Shown in pieces: positions 45,593-54,916 of a stretch of 64,000 bases of DNA. The notes beneath the pieces are model-generated. The model was not told the origin of the DNA. It did not search any database and saw only the letters and a list, made by a program, of their open reading frames with translations. Made by a program: the position numbers and the translations under genes. Every line of letters starts with the position of its first letter. The stretch's first letter is position 1. The stretch comes from Sphingobium sp. AP50 (GTDB lineage Bacteria; Pseudomonadota; Alphaproteobacteria; Sphingomonadales; Sphingomonadaceae): NCBI RefSeq assembly GCF_900109095.1, contig NZ_FNYZ01000010.1, positions 1 through 64,000 on the forward strand. Direction: 5' to 3'.

Positions 45593-46204
45593 ATGTCGCC
45601 AGCGAAAGGCGCGGGGGCTCTGGCTCTCGCGCTTTTTTGCGTTCTGGCGATCGCCCTCATGCAGCGATCGGGTTGGCTCGATGGGCTTAATGTCGGGCTG
45701 ATGGAGTGGGCAGGGGCAGCGCGGGATAGCGCCGTGGGGCAGCATGTCACGCCATGGATGCGGGGCGCGTCTGCCATCGGCGGAACGGCGGGTCGATTGG
45801 CTCTGCTGGTTCTATCTCTTGGCGGGCTATTCTGGATCGGACATCGAAGGCGCGCCTATTGGCTGGCCGCGATGATGGCCGGCGGCACGGCACTGAACTT
45901 GATCCTCAAGCAGATTTTCGCCGCTCCTAGACCCGACCTGCTGCCGCATCTCGACATCGTCCACACCTATAGCTTCCCCAGCGGGCACGCGGCTGGGAAT
46001 ATGATGTTTTTCGGCGCTCTGGCGATGCTGGCTGCGCGACGTTTCGGCTACTGGACCGCAGCCGCCATCATCGCGCTGATCGGCATCAGCCGCGTCTGGT
46101 TGGGCGTGCATTGGCCCAGCGACGTCACCGCCGGCTGGATCGAAGGGCTGGGCTGGCTCGCCTTCTGCGCGATCTGGCTACCAGCGCGGGGAGGGGAGCA
46201 GTAG
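45593..46204 (+). CDS. PAP2 family membrane phosphatase
   Basis: A 203-residue protein with about five to six TM helices. The three phosphatase motifs are complete: KQIFAAPRPD (KxxxxxxRP), SFPSGHAAG (PSGH) and SRVWLGVHWPSD (SRxxxxxHxxxD). Likely substrates are phosphatidic acid or undecaprenyl pyrophosphate. ATG 45593 follows the lpdA stop by 7 nt; an ATG at 45563 inside lpdA is an alternative. The 3' end overlaps the convergent DUF2142 gene by 27 nt. Confidence 0.88.
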   Translation: MSPAKGAGALALALFCVLAIALMQRSGWLDGLNVGLMEWAGAARDSAVGQHVTPWMRGASAIGGTAGRLALLVLSLGGLFWIGHRRRAYWLAAMMAGGTALNLILKQIFAAPRPDLLPHLDIVHTYSFPSGHAAGNMMFFGALAMLAARRFGYWTAAAIIALIGISRVWLGVHWPSDVTAGWIEGLGWLAFCAIWLPARGGEQ

Positions 46205-47665
46205 CGCGCGGCCGATGCTGCCATGTGGTGGCATGCCGTCGCTGGTGATGAAGCCATGCACCCAGAAGCTGTCATACACCGTCGCGGCGGCGATCAGCAG
46301 CAGCGGGATCGCCGCGATGACGAACAGCCGCCCAGCACCGCGCCAGCCCTGATCGGGTGACAGCGCCATCAGCACCAGCGGCAGGACAGGCAGGAAATAG
46401 CGGCCCTGCGTCCCCTGCACATAATCCGCACCCAGCGGCGTGCCGGTCAGATACATGGCGGTTTCAATAAGCAGCGCGACACCAGCCGCCACCGCCAGCC
46501 ACCAGATCCTTTGGCCCATCCCGAACCGCGCGCCCGATCCACTCGCCACGCCAGCGCCCAGCATCAGCAGGGCCAGCGGATAGGCGAGCAGGGGCAGCAG
46601 GATCGCGTTCCAGCCGAACCGCCCGACGATCTGCAAGGCATAGACCGGCGCGCGCTCAACAACACTGCTGGCCAATATGCGGGCATAGCTGATCGGATCG
46701 GCCAATATGATCGCTAGCTGGTCGCGCAACGGCGCGGTCATCATCGTCTCGCCGGTCCTGCGCGACTGGATATGATAGAGCGCCTGGCTGCCACCCGAAT
46801 AGTGCATCCAGCCGACAAAGGCGATCGCCCCCAGCGCCATCGCGCCCAGGATCAGCCCCGGCCGCAAATCGCGCCGATGCTGCTGCCAGCGCAGCCCCGC
46901 CGCCATCAGCGGCAGATAGACGCCCTTGCACAAAGCCAGCAAAGGCCCGGTGATCAGCAGTCCGGCCGATCGAACCGGCGTGGCGTTCATGAACCCGGTG
47001 CGCAGCGCCAGCGCCAGCCCCAGAAAGCCGAAACCATTGATCACCGCATCGGGCGAGAGCGATCCGGTCTGATAGGCGAAGGTCGGCAGCAATGCAGTCG
47101 CCAGCATGGCGTTGCGGCCAAAGGGCAGCAGGCACAGCGCGCCGATCAGCAGGGCGATCCCGGTCAGCGCATTGACCAGCCGCCCGACATAGAGGGTTTC
47201 GATCCAGGGCAGGTCCAGCCCCCGGCCCAGTATCAGCCCCACCGCGCCCGGCGCATAGAGGCTGGGCGCATAGCTGGCGACATTGGGGAAATCGGCAAAG
47301 GCAGTGCCGGGGCGTTGCGCGTCGGCGGCGGCGCTCTGCGCCAGTTGTTCGGTCTCGAAATGGCGCAGGTCGGGCGGCACGTCCGTCGGGAAATCGACGG
47401 CATGAATATTGAGCGCCGCGCGGGGCAGATCAGCGCCGATCGCGTCGTCCCGCTGCTCCGTCAGCAACTTGCCCTGCGCCAGCGACAGCGCCTTCATATA
47501 ATGCTGGTTTTCGTCGGGCGCCTGAAAGGGCGGCGTCACGATCGCGAAGAAGAGCGTGGCGATGCAGATGGCGGTCAGCAGCAGCTTCTCGGTCGCCCGC
47601 CATGGCGCGGCAAACAGCATGTCCGCGCCGCCATGACCCTGTATCGATTGTCGTTCGTTCCGCAT
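46178..47665 (-). CDS. DUF2142 polytopic membrane protein
   Basis: A 495-residue inner-membrane protein with about ten TM helices. After TM1 comes TPPFQAPDENQHYMKALSLA, the acidic-aromatic loop that defines DUF2142, resembling the GT-C glycosyltransferase active-site loop. Function is unknown, though a role in cell-surface glycan assembly fits the fold. ATG 47665 has a weak ribosome site; ATG 47620 is an alternative. It converges with the PAP2 gene. Confidence 0.86.
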   Translation of the reverse strand: MRNERQSIQGHGGADMLFAAPWRATEKLLLTAICIATLFFAIVTPPFQAPDENQHYMKALSLAQGKLLTEQRDDAIGADLPRAALNIHAVDFPTDVPPDLRHFETEQLAQSAAADAQRPGTAFADFPNVASYAPSLYAPGAVGLILGRGLDLPWIETLYVGRLVNALTGIALLIGALCLLPFGRNAMLATALLPTFAYQTGSLSPDAVINGFGFLGLALALRTGFMNATPVRSAGLLITGPLLALCKGVYLPLMAAGLRWQQHRRDLRPGLILGAMALGAIAFVGWMHYSGGSQALYHIQSRRTGETMMTAPLRDQLAIILADPISYARILASSVVERAPVYALQIVGRFGWNAILLPLLAYPLALLMLGAGVASGSGARFGMGQRIWWLAVAAGVALLIETAMYLTGTPLGADYVQGTQGRYFLPVLPLVLMALSPDQGWRGAGRLFVIAAIPLLLIAAATVYDSFWVHGFITSDGMPPHGSIGRALLLPSPRW

Positions 47666-47708
47666 CGTCCGCCGTAAAGATGACCCAGGAATGGGTAGGC
47701 CTTATGAA

Positions 47709-47786
47709 TCCGTTCGCCCTGAGCTTGTCGAAGGGCCGTACCTCCTTGGAAGAAGGACAGGGCTTCGACAGGCTCAGCCCGAACGG
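47709..47786. repeat. Dispersed palindromic repeat (CCGTTCGCCCTGAGC form)
   Basis: CCGTTCGCCCTGAGCTTGTC pairs with GACAGGCTCAGCCCGAACGG in inverted orientation around a short loop. The CGTTCG ends mark it as the family seen at 6170, 9843, 28611 and 49318. It lies upstream of the DUF2142 gene and downstream of the corC-like gene. Confidence 0.75.
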
Positions 47787-47848
47787 AACAATTAGCGGCG
47801 CTGCCTTAACATTTCGCGTCTGTATCGGAAAATTGCCGGGGCGGAGGA

Positions 47849-48784
47849 TTATTCCTCCACCTCCTCCCGTTCGACCGGCGGGTGCAGGCGCAGGCGGGTC
47901 ACACGGCGGCCGTCGCTGGCGACGATCTCCAGTTTCCACCCGCTTTCGTCATGCTCCAATATCTCGCCCGGTTCGGGCACGCGCCCGGCCAGCACGAAGG
48001 CGAGGCCGCCCAGCGTGTCGACATCCTCCTCGACCTCGGCCAGTTTCGGATCGATCTCTTCAGCGACATCGTCCAGTTCGGCGCGGGCGTCAGCCTCCCA
48101 CAGGCCGCCGTCCAGCGGCACCAGCATCGCCTCGGGCGCGTCATCATGCTCGTCCTCGACCTCGCCGACGATTTCCTCGACCAGATCCTCGAAGGTCAGC
48201 AGGCCTTCCGTGCCGGAATATTCGTCCAGCACGATGGCGAGGTGCGTGCGTTTGGCGCGCATTTCGGCCAGCAGGTCCAGCGCGCCCATGCTTTCGGGCA
48301 CATAGAGCGGCTGACGGATCAGCGGTTCCAGCGTATCGGGCACCGGCGCCTTGCCGGCCAGGATGGCGAAGGCGTCGCGGATATGGATCATGCCGACAAT
48401 GGTATCGAGCGTGTCGCGATAGACCGGGATGCGGCTATGCCCCGCCTCTGCGAACAGATCGGCCAGTTCGGCAAAGCTCGCTTTCTCCTCGATCGCAATG
48501 ATGTCGGAGCGGGGGACCGCCACGTCATCGACCGTATGTTCGGAAAAATGGAGGAGGTTGCGGACCATCTGCCGCTCGATCGCGGACAGATCGCCCTTTA
48601 CCGGCGGATTCTCATCCTGCTCGTCCTCGTCATATTCGTCGAGCGCTTCTTCCAGTTCCTTGCGGAGACTGGTTTCCTCGCCCTCGCCGAACAGGAGCGA
48701 CTTGATGCCGCTCCATAAGCCGCCCTCGTTGCTACTGTCCGCTTCTTTCGAAGAGGTGCCGTCCTTCGGACTGCCGTCGGCCAT
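47849..48784 (-). CDS. CorC/HlyC-type CBS-domain protein
   Basis: A 311-residue cytosolic protein: two CBS domains (DVAVPRSDIIAIEEKASFAE and VYRDTLDTIVGMIHIRDAF mark the first, TEGLLTFEDLVEEIVGEVED ends the second). A C-terminal CorC_HlyC transporter-associated domain follows (LGGLAVF-like LGGLAFVLAGRVPEPGE). There is no TM segment, so it is the short CorC type linked to magnesium/cobalt homeostasis, not the CNNM type. The order phoH-ybeY-corC is widely conserved; the gap to ybeY is 8 nt. Confidence 0.9.
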   Translation of the reverse strand: MADGSPKDGTSSKEADSSNEGGLWSGIKSLLFGEGEETSLRKELEEALDEYDEDEQDENPPVKGDLSAIERQMVRNLLHFSEHTVDDVAVPRSDIIAIEEKASFAELADLFAEAGHSRIPVYRDTLDTIVGMIHIRDAFAILAGKAPVPDTLEPLIRQPLYVPESMGALDLLAEMRAKRTHLAIVLDEYSGTEGLLTFEDLVEEIVGEVEDEHDDAPEAMLVPLDGGLWEADARAELDDVAEEIDPKLAEVEEDVDTLGGLAFVLAGRVPEPGEILEHDESGWKLEIVASDGRRVTRLRLHPPVEREEVEE

Positions 48785-48792
48785 ATTTCTAC

Positions 48793-49305
48793 TTAGTCCC
48801 CTATATTGCGATCCCCATAGGGATCGGAAAGGCCCATGCTCAGCAGCGCTGCAATCTCCAGCGCTTCCATTGCTTCGGCCTCATTGTCGTCCATATGGTC
48901 ATATCCAAGCAAATGAAAAGTCCCGTGGACAATCAGATGCGTGGCATGATCGGCCACCGATATGCCTTTTTCTGCGGCTTCGGCGGCGCACACGCCTTCC
49001 GCCAGCACGATATCGCCCAGGAGCACTTCGCCATCATCGGTATTGGCGGTCACTTCCAGCAGGTCTTCCTGCACCATCGGGAAGGACAGCACGTTGGTCG
49101 GCTTGTCCTTGTCCCGATAGGCACGGTTCAGGCTGTGAACCTCCGCATCGTCAGTCAGCTTCACCGCGACTTCATACAGGGTCTGGTCCGTGGCGAAGGC
49201 GGCATAGGGGCTGTGCGCGATGGCTGTCGCCACCGCGCGCTGGGCCAGAAATTCCCAGTCCGTTCCCGGCCAGCCTTCTTCATGGAGGACAGCGACTTCA
49301 ATCAT
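48793..49305 (-). CDS. ybeY: Endoribonuclease YbeY (16S rRNA maturation factor)
   Basis: A 170-residue metalloprotein. The zinc motif HGTFHLLGYDH (HxxxHxxxxxH, about residues 125-135) is intact and LNRAYRDKDKPTNVLSFPM is the family's other landmark. YbeY acts in 16S 3' maturation and 70S quality control and is needed with RNase R, whose gene is also in this window. The longer length compared with E. coli is normal for alphaproteobacteria. It lies between phoH and corC. Confidence 0.95.
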   Translation of the reverse strand: MIEVAVLHEEGWPGTDWEFLAQRAVATAIAHSPYAAFATDQTLYEVAVKLTDDAEVHSLNRAYRDKDKPTNVLSFPMVQEDLLEVTANTDDGEVLLGDIVLAEGVCAAEAAEKGISVADHATHLIVHGTFHLLGYDHMDDNEAEAMEALEIAALLSMGLSDPYGDRNIGD

Positions 49306-49317
49306 TCAACATACTTT

Positions 49318-49385
49318 CCGTTCGGTTCGAGCTTGTCGAGAACCGGTTTGCGCAAGCGTGCCTCGACTTCGCTCGACACGAACGG
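49318..49385. repeat. Dispersed palindromic repeat (CCGTTCGG form)
   Basis: CCGTTCGGTTCGAGCTTGTC at the left and a near complement ending CTCGACACGAACGG at the right. It is inserted between phoH and ybeY within an otherwise tight operon, so it is probably transcribed. Confidence 0.75.
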
Positions 49386-49394
49386 ATGTGGGAT

Positions 49395-50399
49395 TCAGGC
49401 ATCCGGCCCCTCATAGGCCTGAACGATCCGCCCGACCACCGGATGGCGCACGACGTCGGCAACGCCGAACGGCACCATGGCGATGCCTTCCACGCCGTCG
49501 AGCCGCGCCACCGCGTCGGCCAGGCCCGATGTGCCCGGTTGTGGCAGATCGACCTGTTTGGGGTCGCCGCAAATCACCATGCGGCTGCCTTCGCCGAAGC
49601 GGGTCAGGAACATCTTCATCTGGGCGATGGTGGTGTTCTGCGCTTCGTCCAGCACGATGAAGGCGTTGGCGAGCGTGCGCCCGCGCATGAAGGCCAGCGG
49701 CGCGATCTCTATCTCGCCGCTGGCGATCCGCCGTTCGACCTGCTCGGCCGGCAGCGTGTCGTGCAGCGCGTCATAGATCGGGCGGAGATAGGGATCGACC
49801 TTCTCCTTCATGTCACCGGGCAGGAAGCCCAGCTTCTCGCCCGCTTCCACCGCCGGGCGCGACAAGATCAGCCGATCGACGCTGCCGGTGATCAACTGGC
49901 TGACCGCCTGCGCGACCGCCAGATAGGTCTTGCCGGTGCCTGCCGGGCCGAGGGCGAAGATGATGTCGTTGCGGTTCAGCGCCTCCATATAGGTGACCTG
50001 CGTCGCGGAGCGCGGCACGATCGTCTTCTTGCGCGTGCGGATCATCACCTTGGGAGGTTCGGCGACATCGCTGCGGATGATGCCGTCCAGCGTCGGTTCC
50101 GAAGACATGGCGATCACCGCCTCGACCGCGCCCGAGTCGATTTCTTGTCCCGCGACGATACGGTTGTAGAGGCCGGTCATCACGTCGCGGGCGCGGGCGG
50201 CGGCTTCGGCCTCGCCCTCTATCTGCAACTTGTTGCCCCGCGCGGCGATATAGACGCCCAGACGATTTTCGATCGCGACCAGATTGCGGTCATATTGGCC
50301 GAACAAGGTGGTCAGCAGATGCGGCCGGTCGAACGTGACTTCCAGCCGGGCGCGTTCAGCCACATCGACGCGGCTATTCTGGTTTGGTTTTTTCGACAT
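49395..50399 (-). CDS. phoH: PhoH-family ATPase
   Basis: A 334-residue P-loop protein. Walker A is GPAGTGKTYLAVAQAV and Walker B FIVLDEAQNTT; PRSATQVTYMEALNRNDIIF and MKMFLTRFGEGSRMVICGDP are typical of PhoH/YbeZ. YbeZ-type ATPases bind RNA and work with YbeY, encoded immediately downstream after a repeat. It starts about 100 nt after miaB. Confidence 0.95.
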   Translation of the reverse strand: MSKKPNQNSRVDVAERARLEVTFDRPHLLTTLFGQYDRNLVAIENRLGVYIAARGNKLQIEGEAEAAARARDVMTGLYNRIVAGQEIDSGAVEAVIAMSSEPTLDGIIRSDVAEPPKVMIRTRKKTIVPRSATQVTYMEALNRNDIIFALGPAGTGKTYLAVAQAVSQLITGSVDRLILSRPAVEAGEKLGFLPGDMKEKVDPYLRPIYDALHDTLPAEQVERRIASGEIEIAPLAFMRGRTLANAFIVLDEAQNTTIAQMKMFLTRFGEGSRMVICGDPKQVDLPQPGTSGLADAVARLDGVEGIAMVPFGVADVVRHPVVGRIVQAYEGPDA

Positions 50400-50500
50400 T
50401 CAGCAGCCTCCCTCGCTCGTCATTCCCCTCATTGGACCGGTTCGCAACCGGGTTCGGGGGATTTGGGTTCCCGGACATGCGGGATTGACGAGGCTTTGGT

Positions 50501-51859
50501 TCAAGCGGCCTTCCTCCTGCTAAGTTCGCCGGCCAGACTATTGGGACCGGCGCTGGTGATATCGACTTCGACCATGTCGCCAATGGCAAGGTCCGGCGCG
50601 GTCACGACGACCGACTGGAGCCAGGGCGATTTGCCGATGAGCTGGCCGGGATAGCGGCCCTTGCGCTCAAGCAATATGTCGGTAGTGCGGCCCACGGTGG
50701 CGCTGTTGAAGTCCACCTGATGCCGGTTGATGGCCGCCTGAAGCCGGGCGAGCCGTTCATCCATGACCGCCATCGGGATCTGGTGATCCATGTCGGCGGC
50801 CGGGGTGCCGGGACGCGGGCTATATTTGAAGCTGTAGCATTGGGCGTAACGCACCTGATCGACGATCTTGAGCGTATCCTCGAACTCGGCGTCCGTCTCG
50901 CCGGGGAAGCCGACGATGAAGTCGCCCGACAGCGCGATGTCCGGTCGCACGTCGCGCACCCGCTCGATGATCCGCAAATAGCTGTCGACGCTATGGCTGC
51001 GGTTCATGGCTTTCAATATGCGGTCGTTACCCGACTGCACCGGCAGGTGGAGGAAGGGCATCAGCTTGGGCTCATCGCCATGGGCAGCGATCAGGCCGTC
51101 GCTCATGTCGTTGGGATGGCTGGTGGTGTAGCGAATGCGCTTGAGGTCCGAAATCTTCGCCAGTTCGCGGGCCAGGCCATCCATGCCCTGCGTCCGGCCC
51201 TTGTCATCCTCGCCGGTCCAGGCGTTGACATTCTGGCCCAGCAGCGTGATTTCGCGCACGCCGCCATCGACCAGCGCCTTGGCCTCGTCGAGGATCGCGC
51301 TCCAGCTACGGCTGATTTCCGCGCCCCGCGTATAGGGCACCACGCAATAGGTGCAGAATTTGTCGCAGCCTTCCATGATCGTCAGGAAAGCGGTCGGCCG
51401 CGCCTGTTTGGTACGGGCGGGCAGGGCGCCGAACTTGGATGCCAGCGGCATGTCGGTGTCGACGGCTTCCTCGCCGCGTCCGACCTTGTCGATCAGGTCG
51501 GGCAGGCGATGATAGGCCTGCGGGCCGACGACGATATCGACATTGCGGGCGCGGCGCTGGATTTCGCTGCCCTCGGCCTGCGCGACGCAACCGGCGACGG
51601 CGATCATCGGGCGCGTGCCATCGTCGCGGGTCAGGCGGCCAATGTCGGAATAGACCTTGTCCACCGCCTTTTCGCGGATGTGGCAGGTGTTCAGGATGAC
51701 GAGATCGGCGTCCGTCCCATCCGCCGCGGCGGTCATGCCCTGCGTGCCCAGCATCTCGGCCATACGCTCGCCATCATAGACGTTCATCTGGCAGCCGAAG
51801 GATTTGACGTGGAAAGTCGCTGGAGTCTTTTGGGCGTCGTTACGATTCATGCGGTTCAT
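50501..51859 (-). CDS. miaB: tRNA-2-methylthio-N6-dimethylallyladenosine synthase MiaB
   Basis: A 452-residue radical-SAM methylthiotransferase that completes ms2i6A37 in tRNA. The UPF0004 domain has Cys in [21 protein letters not shown] and [10 protein letters not shown]. The radical-SAM cluster is in [17 protein letters not shown] (CxxxCxxC). A TRAM domain ([20 protein letters not shown]) ends it. The start ATG 51859 abuts the plsC stop exactly; ATG 51850 is a second option. It heads the conserved miaB-phoH-ybeY-corC order. Confidence 0.96.
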   Translation of the reverse strand: MNRMNRNDAQKTPATFHVKSFGCQMNVYDGERMAEMLGTQGMTAAADGTDADLVILNTCHIREKAVDKVYSDIGRLTRDDGTRPMIAVAGCVAQAEGSEIQRRARNVDIVVGPQAYHRLPDLIDKVGRGEEAVDTDMPLASKFGALPARTKQARPTAFLTIMEGCDKFCTYCVVPYTRGAEISRSWSAILDEAKALVDGGVREITLLGQNVNAWTGEDDKGRTQGMDGLARELAKISDLKRIRYTTSHPNDMSDGLIAAHGDEPKLMPFLHLPVQSGNDRILKAMNRSHSVDSYLRIIERVRDVRPDIALSGDFIVGFPGETDAEFEDTLKIVDQVRYAQCYSFKYSPRPGTPAADMDHQIPMAVMDERLARLQAAINRHQVDFNSATVGRTTDILLERKGRYPGQLIGKSPWLQSVVVTAPDLAIGDMVEVDITSAGPNSLAGELSRRKAA

Positions 51860-52618
51860 CTATACAGGCGGCAACGGCGAAGCGGAAGGGTGCTGATGCA
51901 CGGTGATGCTTTGTGCGATCCGATCGCGCGCCATGGCGGCCATGACCTTGCGATCCGGGCAGGTGGCGGGATCGAACGGCTCCAGAAAATGCAGGGTGAG
52001 CGGCAGGCTGCCCTTGCGTCCCAGAACGGCCATGGCATTGGCGCCGGCGCCTTCGTCGCCGTGCCAGGCGATTTGGGCGGTGGCCGCGCCATAATCTATA
52101 TGCACCGGCTGGATCATTACCGTGCGCGGCGGGGGAAATAATACGGCGAGCAGCGAGGGCTTGAACGGAAGCAGGCCGCTGCCATCGCTCGTCGTGCCTT
52201 CGGGGAACAGGGCCACCGGCTGATGGCCAAGCATTGCCGCGCGCAACGCATCCAATTGTCCGGACAGCGCGCCGCGTCGCTCGCGTGAGACGAACAGGGT
52301 GTTATTCTGTGCGGCCAGCCAGCCGATCACTGGCCATCGCGCCACCCCGTCATGCGAAACGAACGCTGCGCCGGTCGCGCCGCCCAGCGCCAATATGTCG
52401 ATCCAACTGATATGATTGGCCAGCAAAATCATGTCGCCATGATGCGGCTTGCCGTCGATCCGCACCTTCGCGCCAACAGAACGGGCCGCGAGCGCCAGAA
52501 AGCGCTGCGGCCAGGGGGATCGTCGGCGAAAAAGGCGCCAGACCAGATGGGGGATCAGGCAGAGCAGCAGGCTGCCGGCCAGCGCCCCGATCCGCAACAG
52601 GCGACGGAGGCTGGCCAA
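51860..52618 (-). CDS. plsC: 1-acyl-sn-glycerol-3-phosphate acyltransferase (PlsC-like)
   Basis: A 252-residue membrane-associated acyltransferase that makes phosphatidate. An N-terminal hydrophobic helix (LRIGALAGSLLLCLIPHLVW) precedes motif I LLANHISWIDIL (NHxxxxD) and motif III ALFPEGTTSDGSG. It could instead acylate another lipid such as an ornithine lipid precursor. It is packed between fur (6 nt) and miaB (0 nt). Confidence 0.9.
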   Translation of the reverse strand: MASLRRLLRIGALAGSLLLCLIPHLVWRLFRRRSPWPQRFLALAARSVGAKVRIDGKPHHGDMILLANHISWIDILALGGATGAAFVSHDGVARWPVIGWLAAQNNTLFVSRERRGALSGQLDALRAAMLGHQPVALFPEGTTSDGSGLLPFKPSLLAVLFPPPRTVMIQPVHIDYGAATAQIAWHGDEGAGANAMAVLGRKGSLPLTLHFLEPFDPATCPDRKVMAAMARDRIAQSITVHQHPSASPLPPV

Positions 52619-52624
52619 GGCAGG

Positions 52625-53047
52625 TCAGTTCTTGCGGTCGAGCGCGACGCCGTACAGTTCCATGCGGTGATCGACCAGGCGGAAGCCCAGTTTCTCGGCA
52701 ATCTGCTTCTGGAGCAGTTCCAGTTCGGGATCGACGAATTCGATCACGTTGCCGGTTTCGACATCGATCAGATGATCGTGGTGCGATTCGGGCGCCGCTT
52801 CGTAACGGGCGCGGCCGTCACCGAAATCATGGCGCTCCAGGATGCCGGCTTCTTCGAACAGGCGCACCGTGCGGTACACGGTGGCGATCGAAATGCCCGG
52901 ATCGATGGCGGCGGAACGCTTGTGCAGCTCCTCGACATCGGGGTGATCGGTGGCGTCGCTCAGCACCTGCGCGATGACGCGGCGCTGTTCGGTAATGCGC
53001 AACCCTTTTTCGTGGCAGAGGGCTTCAACGTCGATTTTGCGGTTCAT
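52625..53047 (-). CDS. fur: Ferric uptake regulator, Fur family
   Basis: A 140-residue metalloregulator. The winged helix has KGLRITEQRRVIAQVLSDAT and ISIATVYRTVRLFEEAGILE. The metal sites are in ESHHDHLIDVETG. The classical CxxC zinc motif of many Fur proteins is absent (VIEFVDPELE takes that place), as in alphaproteobacterial Fur/Mur/Irr-like proteins. So the signal could be iron or manganese. It is the first gene of a run with plsC and miaB. Confidence 0.9.
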   Translation of the reverse strand: MNRKIDVEALCHEKGLRITEQRRVIAQVLSDATDHPDVEELHKRSAAIDPGISIATVYRTVRLFEEAGILERHDFGDGRARYEAAPESHHDHLIDVETGNVIEFVDPELELLQKQIAEKLGFRLVDHRMELYGVALDRKN

Positions 53048-53112
53048 GCGGGCTCGCTTGATGACTTTGGGCGAAAGGCTAGGACATTTGCCTAGCGACT
53101 TTTACCAAAACA

Positions 53113-53143
53113 GGAAAGGGCGCGTCGGCGACGCGCCCTTTCC
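53113..53143. terminator. Perfect 14-bp hairpin between mucR and fur
   Basis: GGAAAGGGCGCGTC and GACGCGCCCTTTCC pair perfectly around GGC. On the minus strand the stem is followed by TGTTTTGG, so it probably terminates the mucR-like transcript 30 nt past its stop, before the fur promoter. Confidence 0.8.
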
Positions 53144-53172
53144 ATAAACGACTTTTACGTCGTCGCGGTCGA

Positions 53173-53598
53173 TTATTTGCTGCTGCGCGTGCGGCGGCGC
53201 TTGGTGCCCAGGCCGATCTTCTTGGCCAGGGTGCGGCGCTGTTCGGCATAGTTGGGGGCGACCATCGGATAATCGGCGGGCAGGCCCCACTTGGCGCGAT
53301 AATCGTCGGGCGTCATCTGATAATGGGTCATCAGGTGGCGCTTGAGCATCTTCAGCTTCTTGCCGTCTTCCAGGCAGATGATGAAGTCAGGCTTGATCGA
53401 GGAACGCACCGATACGGCCGGTTCCGGCTTTACTTCGGGCACCGCGACGGGCTGGCTGAGGCCTGAAAGTGCGGCATGCACATTCTGGATCAGCGAAGAC
53501 ACGTCCGATACGGAGACGCTGTTGTTGGAGACGTGTGCGGCAACGATGTCCGACGTCAAAGTAATCAGCAGCTCGCTCTGAGCCGATTCGGTTTCCAT
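53173..53598 (-). CDS. MucR/Ros-family transcriptional regulator
   Basis: A 141-residue DNA-binding protein. The N-terminal half is helical and oligomerising (LLITLTSDIVAAHVSNNSVS). The Ros zinc-finger region is PDFIICLEDGKKLKMLKRHL with MTHYQMTPDDYRAKW. The second cysteine position is Asp (CLED), as in other MucR-type fingers, and the histidines are in HLMTHY. A basic tail ends it (GTKRRRTRSSK). MucR/Ros proteins repress or activate exopolysaccharide, motility and cell-cycle genes and favour AT-rich sites. It could act on the polysaccharide genes in this window. Confidence 0.93.
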   Translation of the reverse strand: METESAQSELLITLTSDIVAAHVSNNSVSVSDVSSLIQNVHAALSGLSQPVAVPEVKPEPAVSVRSSIKPDFIICLEDGKKLKMLKRHLMTHYQMTPDDYRAKWGLPADYPMVAPNYAEQRRTLAKKIGLGTKRRRTRSSK

Positions 53599-53711
53599 TT
53601 TCCTGTTTCCTACGAAGGCTATATTTGGTGCGACCCGCCCAAGGAAATTTATTTCAGGAGCGGTATGTGTTCGCTAGACCCGCGCAAGGCCTTTCGCAAG
53701 ACTTTATTGGG

Positions 53712-54191
53712 TCAGGCCAGCATGTCTATGCGGAAACTCAGGGCGTCATGAAGTTGACCGTCATTGCCACGATAGTAACCGGGGCGACGATGTACATATT
53801 CGAACCCGGTTTTCTCGTAGAGTCTGATCGCGTTGTTGGAGGAGCGCACTTCCAGGTTCATGGACGTGATGCCTCTACGTCGCGCAGTGCGCAGGCTGTC
53901 GCGCAACAGGGTTTCGCCAACACCCCTGCCGCGCCATAGCGGATCAACCGCCAGCAACAGCAATTCGCATTCGTCCAGCACGGATCGCACCAGCGCAAAG
54001 CCCAGCGGCATCGCATCGATTCGCGCCACGGTCAGCCATGTGCCGGGCATCAGCATGACGCCCGACAATTGAGACAGCGTCCACGCCTCGCCAAAAACAG
54101 GGTCGAAAGCGCGGACCATGACCTCCATGGCATCGGACAGCGCATTGCGTTCGCCCTGATCGCAGGTTTCGAGGATCAGGCCCGGCATCAT
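53712..54191 (-). CDS. rimI: Ribosomal protein S18-alanine N-acetyltransferase-like GNAT (RimI)
   Basis: A 159-residue GNAT: ELLLLAVDPLWRGRGVGETL carries motif A (RGRGVG) and SSNNAIRLYEKTGFEYVHRR the RimI-like C-terminal motif. Position directly after tsaB, with a 4-nt ATGA overlap, is the standard tsaB-rimI order and the best argument for RimI, which acetylates the N-terminus of ribosomal protein S18. ATG 54191 gives MMPGLILE. Confidence 0.88.
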   Translation of the reverse strand: MMPGLILETCDQGERNALSDAMEVMVRAFDPVFGEAWTLSQLSGVMLMPGTWLTVARIDAMPLGFALVRSVLDECELLLLAVDPLWRGRGVGETLLRDSLRTARRRGITSMNLEVRSSNNAIRLYEKTGFEYVHRRPGYYRGNDGQLHDALSFRIDMLA

Positions 54192-54814
54192 GATGCGGCG
54201 CGCTCCGCCATGGTCATCGCGTCGGCGCCCCGGCCGTAGATCGGGCTGGGGGGTAGGGGAGGCAGGTCGGCGATCAGCGGATAGTCGGCTGCGTCGGGAT
54301 AGATTGCGACTGCTGTTCCGGTGCCCCGCGCCGTCACCAGCGCTTCGGCGCCGGTGCCATACAGGGTTGGGGCGTCCAGTTGATCGGCCAGCAAGGCGAT
54401 CGGCGTGGAGGCGATGGCGTTGATAGCCTGTCGGCCATCCGGTTCGAAACATTGCCAGAAAAGTTCGCCATGGCCGCCGGTGATGGTGACCGCGATCGGG
54501 CCATCCGCATGTTGCCGCGCGGCCTGCGCAGCGATCAGCGATGCCGTGCTGTAACCATGCAGGGGGATATTCCAGGCCAGCGCCAATGCGCGGGCCGCCG
54601 CGATACCGATGCGAACGCCGGTAAAGCTCCCCGGCCCGACATCCACTGCTATCGCGTCGGCGCGCCCGCCCTCGGGCAGAGCGGCAATGGCGGGCAGCAG
54701 CGCTTCGGCATGGCCGCGCCCGACGATTTCATGGAAATGGCCGACCGGCTTTCCATCGTCCAGCAACGCTACGGAAAGGGCCTGGGTCGCGGTGTCGATC
54801 ACCAGAAGGCGCAA
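54188..54814 (-). CDS. tsaB: tRNA threonylcarbamoyladenosine biosynthesis protein TsaB
   Basis: A 208-residue ASKHA-fold protein: MRLLVIDTATQALSVALLDD, HAEALLPAIAAL and VDVGPGSFTGVRIGIAAARA are the TsaB signature. TsaB is the non-catalytic partner of TsaD in t6A37 synthesis of ANN-decoding tRNAs. It overlaps rimI, which lies downstream. The gap to nfuA on the same strand is about 100 nt. Confidence 0.94.
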   Translation of the reverse strand: MRLLVIDTATQALSVALLDDGKPVGHFHEIVGRGHAEALLPAIAALPEGGRADAIAVDVGPGSFTGVRIGIAAARALALAWNIPLHGYSTASLIAAQAARQHADGPIAVTITGGHGELFWQCFEPDGRQAINAIASTPIALLADQLDAPTLYGTGAEALVTARGTGTAVAIYPDAADYPLIADLPPLPPSPIYGRGADAMTMAERAAS

Positions 54815-54916
54815 GCGATACTCCCATCAAGTCTCCGCCCGATGCGGAAGTCCCTGCTGCGGTTAATCGATTGGCCCGGAATTGCAAATCCTGCGCTTTG
54901 GATCAGCCAACTCCAA